Shown here in pieces: positions 38,423 to 47,600 of a DNA stretch of 64,000 nucleotides. The translations under genes were made by a program, and so were the position numbers. Numbering within the stretch: the stretch's first letter is position 1; the number at the start of each line of letters is the position of its first letter. The notes beneath the pieces were generated by a model. It was not told where the DNA came from. It saw nothing but the letters and a program-made list of their open reading frames with translations, and did no database searches. Source of the DNA: an uncultured Roseburia sp. (GTDB lineage: Bacteria > Bacillota > Clostridia > Lachnospirales > Lachnospiraceae); the NCBI GenBank assembly GCA_947573605.1, contig CANPGM010000015.1, positions 1 through 64,000 on the forward strand, in the 5' to 3' direction.

Positions 38423-38508
38423 ATTTCCCCCATTACGAATCACAGACATGACCGCAATCCGCCTTGTCAATTAATTAAACTTAAATTTATTTTCTTTGTT
38501 TCTCTTTA

Positions 38509-39261
38509 TTATGCCGCCGATAAAACCGTAAGAGTGTCTGAAATTTTTGCAAACAGTTCCTCATTGGTCATACTGCCGCGATAGAGTTGATGGAAAACCT
38601 CTCCGTCCTTGATAAACAGGACTCTTTTCGCATGGCTCGCCGCTTTTGTACTGTGTGTCACCATAAGAATGGTCTGCCCTTCCTCATTAATTTCCCTGAA
38701 AAGCCGAAGCAAGCCAGAGGCAGCTTTTGAATCCAGCGCTCCGGTCGGCTCATCCGCCAAAATAAGCTGTGGTTTGGTAATTAATGCTCTTGCGACTGCG
38801 GTTCTCTGTTTCTGACCGCCGGAAACCTCATACGGATATTTTTTCAAAATCTCTTCAATACCAAGCTTTTCCGCAATCGGCACAATCCGTTTTTGCATTT
38901 CACCCGGCTTTTGTCCCTGTAAAACGAGAGGAAGAAAGATATTATCCTGCAGCGAAAAGTTGTCAAGCAGATTAAAATCCTGAAAAACAAACCCAAGATT
39001 ATCGCGCCGAAAAGCCGATATTTCCTTTTCTTTAATCGTGACTATATTTTTGCCATTTAACAGAACCTCTCCGCCTGTCGGTTTATCAAGCGCTGCCAAG
39101 ATATTTAAAAGCGTCGTTTTTCCGGAACCTGATTCTCCCATAATCGCCACATATTCACCTTCCTCCACAGAAAAGCTTAAATTTGAAAGCGCCTGCACCT
39201 GATTTCCCCCAAACCTTGTCGTATAAATTTTCTTTAAATTATTCACTTCTAAGATTGCCAT
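38509..39261 (-). CDS. BceA-type ABC transporter ATPase
   Basis: A 250-residue ATPase with Walker A GESGSGKTT, signature VSGGQKQR and Walker B LILADEPTGALD. It energises the BceB permease downstream (86-base gap). Upstream is a TTACG-N4-CGTAA palindrome that may bind the response regulator encoded at 45.8-46.5 kb. Confidence 0.94.
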   Translation of the reverse strand: MAILEVNNLKKIYTTRFGGNQVQALSNLSFSVEEGEYVAIMGESGSGKTTLLNILAALDKPTGGEVLLNGKNIVTIKEKEISAFRRDNLGFVFQDFNLLDNFSLQDNIFLPLVLQGQKPGEMQKRIVPIAEKLGIEEILKKYPYEVSGGQKQRTAVARALITKPQLILADEPTGALDSKAASGLLRLFREINEEGQTILMVTHSTKAASHAKRVLFIKDGEVFHQLYRGSMTNEELFAKISDTLTVLSAA

Positions 39262-39361
39262 ATCTGCCTTCCTTTCTCGCGGCGCGTCTGCCGGATGCTA
39301 TTACATGATAAAGAACTGCCGCTGTAACCAGCAGCATACTTATTTTCATAAATTTTTTCAT
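39239..39361 (-). CDS. Small membrane peptide preceding BceA
   Basis: A 40-residue ORF: basic start (MKKFMKIS), one hydrophobic segment (MLLVTAAVLYHVIA) and a basic tail (GRRAARKEGRYG). It has a strong GGGAGG ribosome site and overlaps the BceA start by 23 bases in another frame. It may be a leader or a small transporter partner. I do not recognise the family. Confidence 0.5.
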   Translation of the reverse strand: MKKFMKISMLLVTAAVLYHVIASGRRAARKEGRYGNLRSE

Positions 39362-39462
39362 ATTTCCCTCCCATTTCGTTCTTTCGTTCTCTTCTTTTCT
39401 TAATTAGTATATCAAACCCAATATACATTAGCTATCGAATCATCTTACATTTTGCTTTTATT

Positions 39463-39480
39463 TCTTACGTTTTCGTAAGA
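39463..39480. promoter_or_regulatory. BceR-like operator in the divergent BceA/XRE region
   Basis: TCTTACG-tttt-CGTAAGA is a perfect palindrome. BceR-type sites are reported as TNACA-N4-TGTAA; TTACG-N4-CGTAA fits with one change per half. It is about 100 bases upstream of the small peptide ORF and 200 bases upstream of BceA. No good -35 is present behind it, as expected for an activated promoter. Confidence 0.55.
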
Positions 39481-39545
39481 TATTGCAAGCGTATATTTCA
39501 ATCCGTTTTCGGAAAAACTGATACTATCGATCAGGAGGTATCTAT

Positions 39546-39752
39546 ATGAAAATTATGCTGAATCAGCTATTGGATAAGAAGGGAATTTCACAAAATCAGA
39601 CCGCGAAAGATACTGGTATTTCTATTTCAACACTCAGAAATCTCAACCACAATCGAACCGCCCGAATTAGCTTTGACGTCATAGAAAAACTGTGTCGTTA
39701 TCTGGACTGCGGAATAGAAGAACTTTTATATGTGGAAAAGGACGCCGTATAG
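39546..39752 (+). CDS. Small XRE-family transcriptional regulator
   Basis: A 68-residue Cro/CI-type helix-turn-helix protein (LLDKKGISQNQTAKDTGISISTLRNLNHNRTARISFDVIEKLCRYLDCGIEELL). It is only the DNA-binding domain. It is divergent from the BceAB genes, with AGGAGG before the ATG. It may regulate itself or the transporter. Confidence 0.9.
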   Translation: MKIMLNQLLDKKGISQNQTAKDTGISISTLRNLNHNRTARISFDVIEKLCRYLDCGIEELLYVEKDAV

Positions 39753-39851
39753 CTACTCCTGAAATTTAAGCAGATTTGCTATTCCCTGAAGCAGGATTTT
39801 GTAATCCGGCAGCCTGCTTGGGAACCAGATAATTACAAGTTGTTTTTTATT

Positions 39852-39917
39852 AAAAAAGAGCGCTTCGCACTCCATATACATGCGTCTGACGACGCAGTTT
39901 CCTATATGGTAAAAAAA
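39852..39917. repeat. Dispersed palindromic repeat, copy C
   Basis: Hairpins GAGCG-CTTC-GCACTC and TGCGTC-tgac-GACGCA followed by GTTTCCTATATGGT. It is nearly identical to copy A (2317-2380). It lies between the XRE gene and the surface protein gene, next to a terminator. Confidence 0.85.
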
Positions 39918-39951
39918 GAAATGCAGGCCGGAATTGGCCTGCATTTCTTTT
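39914..39951. terminator. Bidirectional terminator
   Basis: AAAAGAAATGCAGGCC and GGCCTGCATTTCTTTT form a perfect 16-pair stem. It lies at the end of the surface-protein gene and of the XRE gene. Confidence 0.9.
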
Positions 39952-39996
39952 TAACGTTTTCGGTTAAGTTATATCTTTGATTTCACCGCGTATCTT

Positions 39997-42900
39997 TTAC
40001 TGTTTTTTCAAATGGGATATGGTCTCATCCGAAATGACAGACGTACTGCCCATTACAAAAGTTTCCATAATACTGCTGTTATTTAAGAAATTTTCCTGAT
40101 CGGTATAATTATCATTCGAAACCAGAATAATCGGGGCGTTTAAGCTTGCCGCAAATGCGCCGCCCGTCAGTCCGTCAGGGAAATTTCCGCCATAAGCGAA
40201 CACTGCCGTATCCGCATTTTCCATTTCAAAAAATTCCGCAACTGCAAGCGAAGTAGCATAACGCGATACTCCTGCGATTCTCTTTACGTTTTCCTGCGCG
40301 CAAAGGCTCTCTGCCTGCTTATACACTTCTTCATTTACTGCAGCCGTTCCGCCGATTACATATATATGCTCCGGTGCAATCTCTTTTATTTTTGCCGTTG
40401 CTTCTTCCGTCAGAGAACTGCCTGCAAGGAAAATCGGCATCTTTTTTGCGCCAGCAATACCTGAAATAGATAAACTGTCCGCATATCCGGAACCGCTTAC
40501 AATGACAACATCGGTACCTTTTGCAAAATCCATTTCGTTTACAATCATCATATTTGTCTCATACCGGTTGGTACCGCCGAGACGTTTGATGTTACTTTCT
40601 TTAAATCCGTATTCCTTCAGCGTAGAAACTGCGCTTTCCGGAACGGCGCTGGTACCGCCGAGCAAATAAATCATGCCTTCCTTATCTACGTGCTCATTGA
40701 TATACTCAAGCGTTTTCTGCGTGTCCGCTTCACTCTTTCCGGCCAGAAGAATCGGCGCCTGAACCGATGCAGCAAGTGTAGAACCTGCAAGGGCATCCGG
40801 GAAATTATCAGCGCATGCAATCACGACTGCGGAGAAAGTTCCGCCCTTCCTCATCAACTCTGCACACTCGGATGCAGTACTGTATCTGGAAGTACCTGCA
40901 ATACGAACCGGTTCCTGCGGCGTCTCCTGCTGCTTCTTCACACCGGCTGCTTTTACAACAACGTCGCCGTTTACCGCAGCTACCGTAACGGATCCCGTTT
41001 CCTGTTTATAGGCAATTTCGACAACCTGGCCGCCCATTGTTACTTCAATATTCTCAGGAAGGTCATATCCGGTTTCTGCAATCAGAATAGCAGAGAAGTC
41101 CTTTCCCATTTCTACCGAATCCGGTCCGTCTGCCGTCAGATTTTCCAGTTCATAACTGATATTCGCATAAACAATCTGCTTTACGCCTGCCGCTTTAATT
41201 ACTACATCTCCGGTTACCTTTGCAACGGTAACGTTTCCCGTTTCTTTCTCATAAGTGAACTCTGCCGGACTGCCGCCCATTGTTACTTCTATGCTGTCAG
41301 GAAGCTCATAACCTGCTTTCGCAGTCAGACTCGTCTTTAAATCTTCTCCGATTACAACTGTGCCTGGTCCTTTCGACTCAAGGTTTTCAAGCTCATATGT
41401 TACATCTGCAAGCTCAACCTCTGCGTCAATATAAGAAAACTTCGCCGTAGAATAATTCACCAGGTCGTTCGCTACTTTATTCGCGTCTACCGCAAGTCCT
41501 GCAAAGGCCTTTTCCGGCAGCGTAACGGACAGTGTTCCGACTTCCGTCCACGTCTTTCCGTCTTCTGAAACAGATCCGGTAAAGTTGTTTCCTGTTCTTG
41601 TGAGTTTCAGCCATACTCCGTTAAATTTTCCTTCGGATTTGAAATTCAAATCGGCTACAAGCGGAATACCCGCCTTTTGTGCTGCACTGGGGCTGTCAAT
41701 TGTCTCACGAATTTCCGTCATTTTTCCGCCGTTCGTCTTCCTCTGGATCATATAGGCGGACCATGTCGTTCCCTTCTCTCCGTTCTGTTTTACCAGAGAA
41801 AGTCCGAGACCTACCGCTGCCGATTTTGTATCCAGCGATTCTCTGAACATAATACCGTTAAAGCTGTGGTTGTCTACAGTTGTAAATTCATCCAGTCTGA
41901 CTATCAGCTCTCTGTCGCCGGTAAACTCTCTGCAGACAAAGTGGAAATCATCTGTCGTTGCATCGTTATATCGATTTGTCTTGCCTTCGCTGGCTCCAAG
42001 CTTTCCGGCGCTCTTAACAGTCATAACGTCGCCTGTTAAAGACGCGGTTCCCTTTACCTCCGGTTTTCCGATATCTACGCTCTGCCATCCGCCTGTTCCT
42101 GCCGTAGAATTTACATGCAGTCTGGAAGGGCTGCTCTGTGTTGCATTTCCTTCGTTATCATATGCTCTGACCGTAATATGATACGTTCCGTCAGGCAAAT
42201 CGGAATAAGTATACGTATACGGAGCCGCCTCTGCCGTTCCGACCAGCTTATCGCCGTTATAAAACTCTACTTTTGCAATACTTCCGCCGTTATTAGCCTT
42301 TGCAGACGCCGTTACTTTGACATCTGTTCCTTCATCTGCTAATGTATTATCCGCCAAATCAATGGTAACTGTCGGGTTTGGAGCTTTATAGTCAGATGCC
42401 ACAACACCCTTTACCAGATCGTTACAATAAACCTCCAGCCACGAATAGCCGCAGTTCGGATCGTTTTCATCGGTAATGATAGTAAGACTGTCCGTTGCAT
42501 CATTCGGATTCAAACCGTGCGCCGTCTCCCATGCATCCGCAATGCCGTCTCCGTCGGCATCGAAGTCATCCGCTCTTTTCACCTCAGGCGCGCAATAGCC
42601 GCCGACTTCTTCCGGAACATTAATAAACGACCCCATATTCGTCTCCACCTGAGCAACTACTCGCGCATCAATCGCATCGCGGGCCGGAAATGTCGCTCCG
42701 GCGCTGTTTAATACCTTAGGATAACACTCTTCTGCACTCACAAGAGTAATCTGTTTAAATCCGTTAAATGTAATCTTATCTGATATTACAGGCGCATACG
42801 GCGTTTTTGCAATGACCGTTGCCGTAGAACCGGTAGCGTCTCCTGAGTTTTTAATTCCGCTGGTACCGTACGCCGTTACCGTTCCGTCTAAATCCTTGAC

Positions 42901-44535
42901 ATTTCCGTTAATATAAAAGCCGCCCGGCCAGGATTTCTCACCCGGATTAATCTGCTGCGCCCGAATGGAATCGCTTGTTCCGCGTCCAACCTTCTGATAA
43001 TTATTAATATAATTCGTATAAGTACATCCGCCGCCGTAGCAGTTATTGTATCCGTAATTATACAATACGTTATTGCTTAACTGCAGCGTCGCCATACTTA
43101 AGTATGCCGGATTCGGCTTTCCGCCAATCGTTTCTTTTTTCGGGTCTCCGTATACGCCCCCGCCGATACGCGGATTTCTCGAAGTATGGTTTGCAATCAG
43201 ATTATACTGAAATACACAGTTATCGCCGCCGAAAATACCGCCGTAACCGTGACGTCCTTTGGAATGTCCGGAAACGGTCAGACTCTCCGAAATAATACAC
43301 CACTGTACCGTACCGTTTCTGCCCCGATAGGTGGAAAGCGTCTCGTCCGTGTTCCAGCTAAACGTACAATGGTCAATGATAAACGTATCGTTGTCTCTCC
43401 CCCACAGCGCATCCATAGAATCGCCGCCCAGCAGCAGGTTATCCGTTCCGACGCGGAACCGCACAAAGCGAATAATCAGATTCTGCGATCCGCTGATATC
43501 CGTATCAAATCCTGCGAGTGTAATACCTTCGCCGGGAGCGGTCTGACCTGCAATTGTAAGATTCTGGCCGCCGATCGGTAATTTTGTCTTCAGATTAATC
43601 GTACCGCCTACATTGAAAACAATCGTTCTTCCTTCCTTCGGCGCCGTCTTGATTCCATAGCGAAGAGATCCGGGAATCGGCGTTACTTTCGGATCAAACT
43701 GATCATAATCTTCAAGGTTCGTTACCACATAGACGTCGCCGCCGCGGCCGCCGCTTGCAAATCTTCCGCCGCCTTCCGCGCCCGGAAACGCATCCAGCCC
43801 GTCTACCGGCTCTTCCGGCAGATCCGGATCTACCGGCGGATCAGGGTCTACCGGCGGGTCCGGGTCTACCGGCGGATTCGGATCTACCGGTTCCTGATTG
43901 GGATCATACGAGTAAAGAACGCCGTAAAAACGTCCCCTTGAGCCGTCTACATATGCATAATATGTACTTCCCGCTTTCAGCGAACATTCTACCGAATAGA
44001 AGCCGGATGCCATATTTTTGGTTTCTTCCACTACCTGTGCAATATCCCCTTCCGTTTCATGCACGCAGTAAAAGGATTTGCCGCCCGCTCTAACTACAAA
44101 TGTGGCAGAGCAGTCTCTTGCCGCTACAAGTTTTAAAGCAGTGCCCGTACCGGGAACATTCCCTTTGCCGGGAGACGGATTTACTGTACCTGTCACATAA
44201 TGGGTTGCCTTAAACGTACCTGGCAGCGGTGTGCCTTTTATTGTCGTTATCTGAGATGCCGAAATACTATTGGATGTAGCCGGTAAATTCTCCTCAAGCG
44301 CAGAGACCGTCAGCACTGTCTCATCCCCAGCCTTTGCGTCCGCCGTCAGTCCCTTACTAAAATCTACGGATCCGGAAACAAGCTCCCCCGTTTCTCCGTC
44401 AGCCTGCCCGATTTCCGCCGTCTGCTCTACTCCGTCAGCCTGCATCGCCCATACAATCCCCGTATCAGGCAGCGCGCTGCCGGAGATCATAAAAGCAGCA
44501 AGCAGTGCAGCCAGCGCTTTTCTTCCCTTCTTCAT
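39997..44535 (-). CDS. Secreted pectate-lyase-like surface protein with cell-wall-binding repeats
   Basis: A 1,512-residue cell-surface protein. The signal peptide (MKKGRKALAALLAAFMISGS) is followed by a linker with VDPDPP repeats, a parallel beta-helix pectate-lyase-like domain (about 250-660: FPGAEGGGRFASGGRGG, IIDHCTFSW), a calcium-loop region (DADGDGIADAWE), an Ig-like domain (EVKFYNGDKLVG-type), a lyase-associated lectin-like domain, two ~70-residue repeats (YELENL...VTMGG), and three cell-wall-binding type 2 repeats at the C-terminus. The last anchor proteins to the wall in clostridia. It probably degrades pectin. The ATG at 44535 follows GAGGAGG. Confidence 0.9.
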   Translation of the reverse strand: MKKGRKALAALLAAFMISGSALPDTGIVWAMQADGVEQTAEIGQADGETGELVSGSVDFSKGLTADAKAGDETVLTVSALEENLPATSNSISASQITTIKGTPLPGTFKATHYVTGTVNPSPGKGNVPGTGTALKLVAARDCSATFVVRAGGKSFYCVHETEGDIAQVVEETKNMASGFYSVECSLKAGSTYYAYVDGSRGRFYGVLYSYDPNQEPVDPNPPVDPDPPVDPDPPVDPDLPEEPVDGLDAFPGAEGGGRFASGGRGGDVYVVTNLEDYDQFDPKVTPIPGSLRYGIKTAPKEGRTIVFNVGGTINLKTKLPIGGQNLTIAGQTAPGEGITLAGFDTDISGSQNLIIRFVRFRVGTDNLLLGGDSMDALWGRDNDTFIIDHCTFSWNTDETLSTYRGRNGTVQWCIISESLTVSGHSKGRHGYGGIFGGDNCVFQYNLIANHTSRNPRIGGGVYGDPKKETIGGKPNPAYLSMATLQLSNNVLYNYGYNNCYGGGCTYTNYINNYQKVGRGTSDSIRAQQINPGEKSWPGGFYINGNVKDLDGTVTAYGTSGIKNSGDATGSTATVIAKTPYAPVISDKITFNGFKQITLVSAEECYPKVLNSAGATFPARDAIDARVVAQVETNMGSFINVPEEVGGYCAPEVKRADDFDADGDGIADAWETAHGLNPNDATDSLTIITDENDPNCGYSWLEVYCNDLVKGVVASDYKAPNPTVTIDLADNTLADEGTDVKVTASAKANNGGSIAKVEFYNGDKLVGTAEAAPYTYTYSDLPDGTYHITVRAYDNEGNATQSSPSRLHVNSTAGTGGWQSVDIGKPEVKGTASLTGDVMTVKSAGKLGASEGKTNRYNDATTDDFHFVCREFTGDRELIVRLDEFTTVDNHSFNGIMFRESLDTKSAAVGLGLSLVKQNGEKGTTWSAYMIQRKTNGGKMTEIRETIDSPSAAQKAGIPLVADLNFKSEGKFNGVWLKLTRTGNNFTGSVSEDGKTWTEVGTLSVTLPEKAFAGLAVDANKVANDLVNYSTAKFSYIDAEVELADVTYELENLESKGPGTVVIGEDLKTSLTAKAGYELPDSIEVTMGGSPAEFTYEKETGNVTVAKVTGDVVIKAAGVKQIVYANISYELENLTADGPDSVEMGKDFSAILIAETGYDLPENIEVTMGGQVVEIAYKQETGSVTVAAVNGDVVVKAAGVKKQQETPQEPVRIAGTSRYSTASECAELMRKGGTFSAVVIACADNFPDALAGSTLAASVQAPILLAGKSEADTQKTLEYINEHVDKEGMIYLLGGTSAVPESAVSTLKEYGFKESNIKRLGGTNRYETNMMIVNEMDFAKGTDVVIVSGSGYADSLSISGIAGAKKMPIFLAGSSLTEEATAKIKEIAPEHIYVIGGTAAVNEEVYKQAESLCAQENVKRIAGVSRYATSLAVAEFFEMENADTAVFAYGGNFPDGLTGGAFAASLNAPIILVSNDNYTDQENFLNNSSIMETFVMGSTSVISDETISHLKKQ
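40942..41415 (-). repeat. In-gene duplication of a ~70-residue module
   Basis: Two adjacent units sharing YELENL, GY-LP-xIEVTMGG, ETG-VTVA and GDVV-KAAGVK are encoded within the surface-protein gene. They resemble surface repeat domains with predicted beta structure. No function is assigned. Confidence 0.75.
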
Positions 44536-44762
44536 TAATGAAAACCTCCTCTTAAAATAATTACAATGATGAAACGCAGCGCCGTAACCGGTTATTGCGC
44601 ACCAGCATGTCTGTATCATAAGTATACTTGCAAACACAGATAAAATGCAACTGTATTCTTGTTAATTTTAATAAAAATCCCGATTTTTTTCCGCCGTTTT
44701 CATTCACCCTGCATAGAGCCGTCCGCCAAAAACATTTGTTATGCTTTTGGGGTATTCCTGAT

Positions 44763-45782
44763 TCAAATTTGATCCTTTTCTACCGGAAACATAAGAAATA
44801 CCTTCGTTCCTTTTCCGGGTTCCGACTCTATTTTGATTCCGTGCGACAGCTTTTTTAAAATTTTACTGCAAAGAAACAACCCGATTCCGGTGGAACGCTT
44901 ATCGGCATGGCCGTTATAACCAGTATATCCTTTTTCAAAAATCCGCGGCAAATCCTCCTCGCAAATTCCGATTCCGGTATCTTCAATTACCAGCACATTC
45001 TCTTTCTCCATAAATATAGAAACAACTCCATCCGGCGTATATTTTATTGCATTGGACAAAATCTGCTCAATTACAAACACAATCCACTTTTCATCCGTAA
45101 GTACATATGCATTCACATCCGTATATTCCAACTTTATTTTTTTTCGAATAAACATTCTTGCATATTTATGAACCGACTCTTTGATTGCCGAATCCAGGTT
45201 CATTCTCCGCAGTAAAAAATCTGTCGATTCCGCGTCAAGACGCATATACTGCAATGCCATTTCCACATATTGTTCCATACGAAACAACTCGTCCAATTCT
45301 TCCGTCCTATCCGCCTCTCCGCTTTTATCCTGTAAAAGCAGACGCATTGCAGAAATTGGCGTTTTGATCTGATGAACCCACATCGTAAAATACTCTTTGA
45401 AATCTCTCATCCTTTGTTCGGATCTGTTTTGTTCCTCAATTTTTGCATGGAATACAATTGCAAGCAGTTTGCAGTATTCCTCCTCCATTCGGTTTTCCGG
45501 CTGTTTAAGGCCGTCTAACGTAATGGCAATACTTCCTTCCGCCTCAAGAAGTTTCCGATAACCGCGCAGAAATTTAAGAAAGCAGAACAGAACCATAACG
45601 GCAAGAAGAAACAGACAAATTCCCATTCCGTAAACCACTTCGTATAAAGGAATTTGATTCAGTAGCATAACGGCGTCCATCATAAACCCCAGAAACAGAC
45701 TAAAAAAAAGCCATCCGGCATTCGCTTTTAGAAAAGAAAAAAATAATTTTATATCCGACATCCCCCTGCTCCTGTTTTTCAC
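44763..45782 (-). CDS. BceS-type intramembrane-sensing histidine kinase
   Basis: A 339-residue kinase. Two close transmembrane helices near the N-terminus (about 15-62) have almost no extracellular loop, the BceS arrangement in which the ABC transporter senses the antibiotic. The phosphoacceptor His is in WVHQIKTPISAM. N box SNAIKYTPDG, G boxes DTGIGI and STGIGLFLC. The GTG start overlaps the regulator stop by one base. Confidence 0.92.
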   Translation of the reverse strand: MKNRSRGMSDIKLFFSFLKANAGWLFFSLFLGFMMDAVMLLNQIPLYEVVYGMGICLFLLAVMVLFCFLKFLRGYRKLLEAEGSIAITLDGLKQPENRMEEEYCKLLAIVFHAKIEEQNRSEQRMRDFKEYFTMWVHQIKTPISAMRLLLQDKSGEADRTEELDELFRMEQYVEMALQYMRLDAESTDFLLRRMNLDSAIKESVHKYARMFIRKKIKLEYTDVNAYVLTDEKWIVFVIEQILSNAIKYTPDGVVSIFMEKENVLVIEDTGIGICEEDLPRIFEKGYTGYNGHADKRSTGIGLFLCSKILKKLSHGIKIESEPGKGTKVFLMFPVEKDQI

Positions 45783-46453
45783 TACCCAATCCGGTACCCG
45801 ATTCCTTTTTTCGTTATAATAAAATCCGAAAGCCCGATTTCTTCAAGCTTCTTTCGAAGCCTGTTGACATTTACAGAAAGCGTATTCTCGTCGACGTAGC
45901 TGTCGCTTTCCCACAGCCTCGTCATCAGCGTTTCACGGCTGACAACCTTTTCTTTATTCTCCATTAAAACCTGCAGTATTCGTAGCTCATTCTTCGTCAG
46001 CTCCGCCTTTCTGTCATGATATAAAAGAGCGGCCTCCGTAAGATTTAAAATGGCTCCCTTATGTTCCAGTAAAATCGACTGCCCCGCAAAATCGTAACTT
46101 CTACGCAGCATTGCCTGAATTTTTACAGTCAGTACTTCCGGATCAAACGGTTTTGCAATAAAGTCGTCGCCTCCCATATTTACAGCCATAACGATATTCA
46201 TATTTTCGGAAGCCGAAGAAACGAAAATAACCGGCACCTGTGAAACCTTTCGGATTTCACTGCACCAGTAATATCCGTTATAAAAAGGAAGCTTGATATC
46301 CATCAATACAAGCTGCGGGGCAAAATCCGTAAATTCAGCCATAATTCTCGAAAAATCGGCGGCGCATTTTACCTCGTAGTCCCATCCCTGCAGGTGTTTT
46401 TTCATATTACGCGCTATTACTTCGTCGTCTTCAACGATAAAAATTCGGTACAT
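45782..46453 (-). CDS. OmpR-family response regulator, BceR-like
   Basis: A 223-residue regulator. The receiver (EDDEVIARNM, phosphoacceptor Asp in LVLMDIKLP, Lys in AKPF) is followed by an OmpR winged helix (ELRILQVLMEN). It is paired with the kinase gene. The matching Bce transporter genes are not adjacent but 6.5-10 kb away at 36.4-39.3 kb, where a candidate binding palindrome lies. Confidence 0.93.
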   Translation of the reverse strand: MYRIFIVEDDEVIARNMKKHLQGWDYEVKCAADFSRIMAEFTDFAPQLVLMDIKLPFYNGYYWCSEIRKVSQVPVIFVSSASENMNIVMAVNMGGDDFIAKPFDPEVLTVKIQAMLRRSYDFAGQSILLEHKGAILNLTEAALLYHDRKAELTKNELRILQVLMENKEKVVSRETLMTRLWESDSYVDENTLSVNVNRLRKKLEEIGLSDFIITKKGIGYRIG

Positions 46454-46473
46454 GCCATATCCTTCCCCAGAAG

Positions 46474-47508
46474 TTACAAAAGTTCTGCAAGCTCATAAAT
46501 CAGCCTCTCCGATTTTTCCCAGCCAAGACACGGATCGGTAATCGATTTTCCGTAGCAGCCCCCGCCGACTTTCTGATCCCCGTCTTCAAGATAGCTTTCA
46601 ATCATAAGTCCTTTCACAAGCCCGCGAATATCCGAAGAAACCTTGCAGCTATGCATAATGTCTTTACTGATGCGTATCTGTTCCAGATATTGTTTTCCGG
46701 AATTGGAATGATTGGTATCTATAATTACCGCAGGATTCTTTAACCCTCTTTTTTCATATTCCTCAAACAAATGCTGCAAATCTTCATAATGATAATTGGG
46801 GATATTTCGTTCGAATTTATCGACATAACCGCGCAGAATCGCGTGTGCATATGGATTTCCCTGCGTCTTAACTTCCCAACCTCTGTATAAAAACGTATGA
46901 CCGCTCTGCGCCGCCGTAATCGAATTCATCATAACGGAAATATCGCCGCCGGTCGGATTTTTCATCCCGACCGGAATCCCAACGCCGCTTGCCGTCAGCC
47001 TGTGCTGCTGATCCTCCACCGACCGGGCTCCCACCGCCACATAAGAAAGCAAGTCGGAAAGATATCTGTGATTTTCCGGATAAAGCATTTCGTCCGCACA
47101 GGTAAATCCTGTTTCCTCCACCGCTCTTTTGTGAAGTTCACGTATCGCGATAATGCCTTTTAACATATCTTCCTTTTTTTCCGGGTCCGGCTGATGCAGC
47201 ATTCCCTTATAACCGACCCCAATCGTACGCGGCTTATTGGTATAGATTCTCGGAATGATTAAAATTTTTTCCGCAACCTTTTCCTGTACGCTCCGCAGCC
47301 TTAAAATATATTCAATGACCGCGTCCTCGTGATCTGCCGAACAGGGTCCTATAATTAAAAGCAGGCGATCTGATTTTCCTTCTAATACCTCTCTGATTTC
47401 ACGATCTCTTGCTTCTTTCACCGCCGCCGTCTTCTCGCCTGCCGGGTACTGATCTTTTAATTCGGCGGGAGTCGGCATCTTCCTCAGAAATTCCATCTCT
47501 GTGTACAT
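46474..47508 (-). CDS. aroF: 3-deoxy-7-phosphoheptulonate synthase, class I
   Basis: First enzyme of the shikimate pathway, joining phosphoenolpyruvate and erythrose-4-phosphate. A 344-residue protein of the AroF/G/H type with LLIIGPCSADHEDAV, RIYTNKPRTIGVGYKG, VGARSVEDQQHR and VIIDTNHSNSGKQ. The ATG at 47508 follows GAGAGG; a TTG-started longer frame overlaps this. It stands alone without visible leader regulation. The exact feedback type is not determinable. Confidence 0.95.
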   Translation of the reverse strand: MYTEMEFLRKMPTPAELKDQYPAGEKTAAVKEARDREIREVLEGKSDRLLLIIGPCSADHEDAVIEYILRLRSVQEKVAEKILIIPRIYTNKPRTIGVGYKGMLHQPDPEKKEDMLKGIIAIRELHKRAVEETGFTCADEMLYPENHRYLSDLLSYVAVGARSVEDQQHRLTASGVGIPVGMKNPTGGDISVMMNSITAAQSGHTFLYRGWEVKTQGNPYAHAILRGYVDKFERNIPNYHYEDLQHLFEEYEKRGLKNPAVIIDTNHSNSGKQYLEQIRISKDIMHSCKVSSDIRGLVKGLMIESYLEDGDQKVGGGCYGKSITDPCLGWEKSERLIYELAELL

Positions 47509-47600
47509 GTGACCTCTCAATCTGCCGCTTCGGCGGCTTTTCCGGTAACAAACCTATAATTTATCATCATAAGCATTTCCTGTTCGTTCGTCAATACCCG

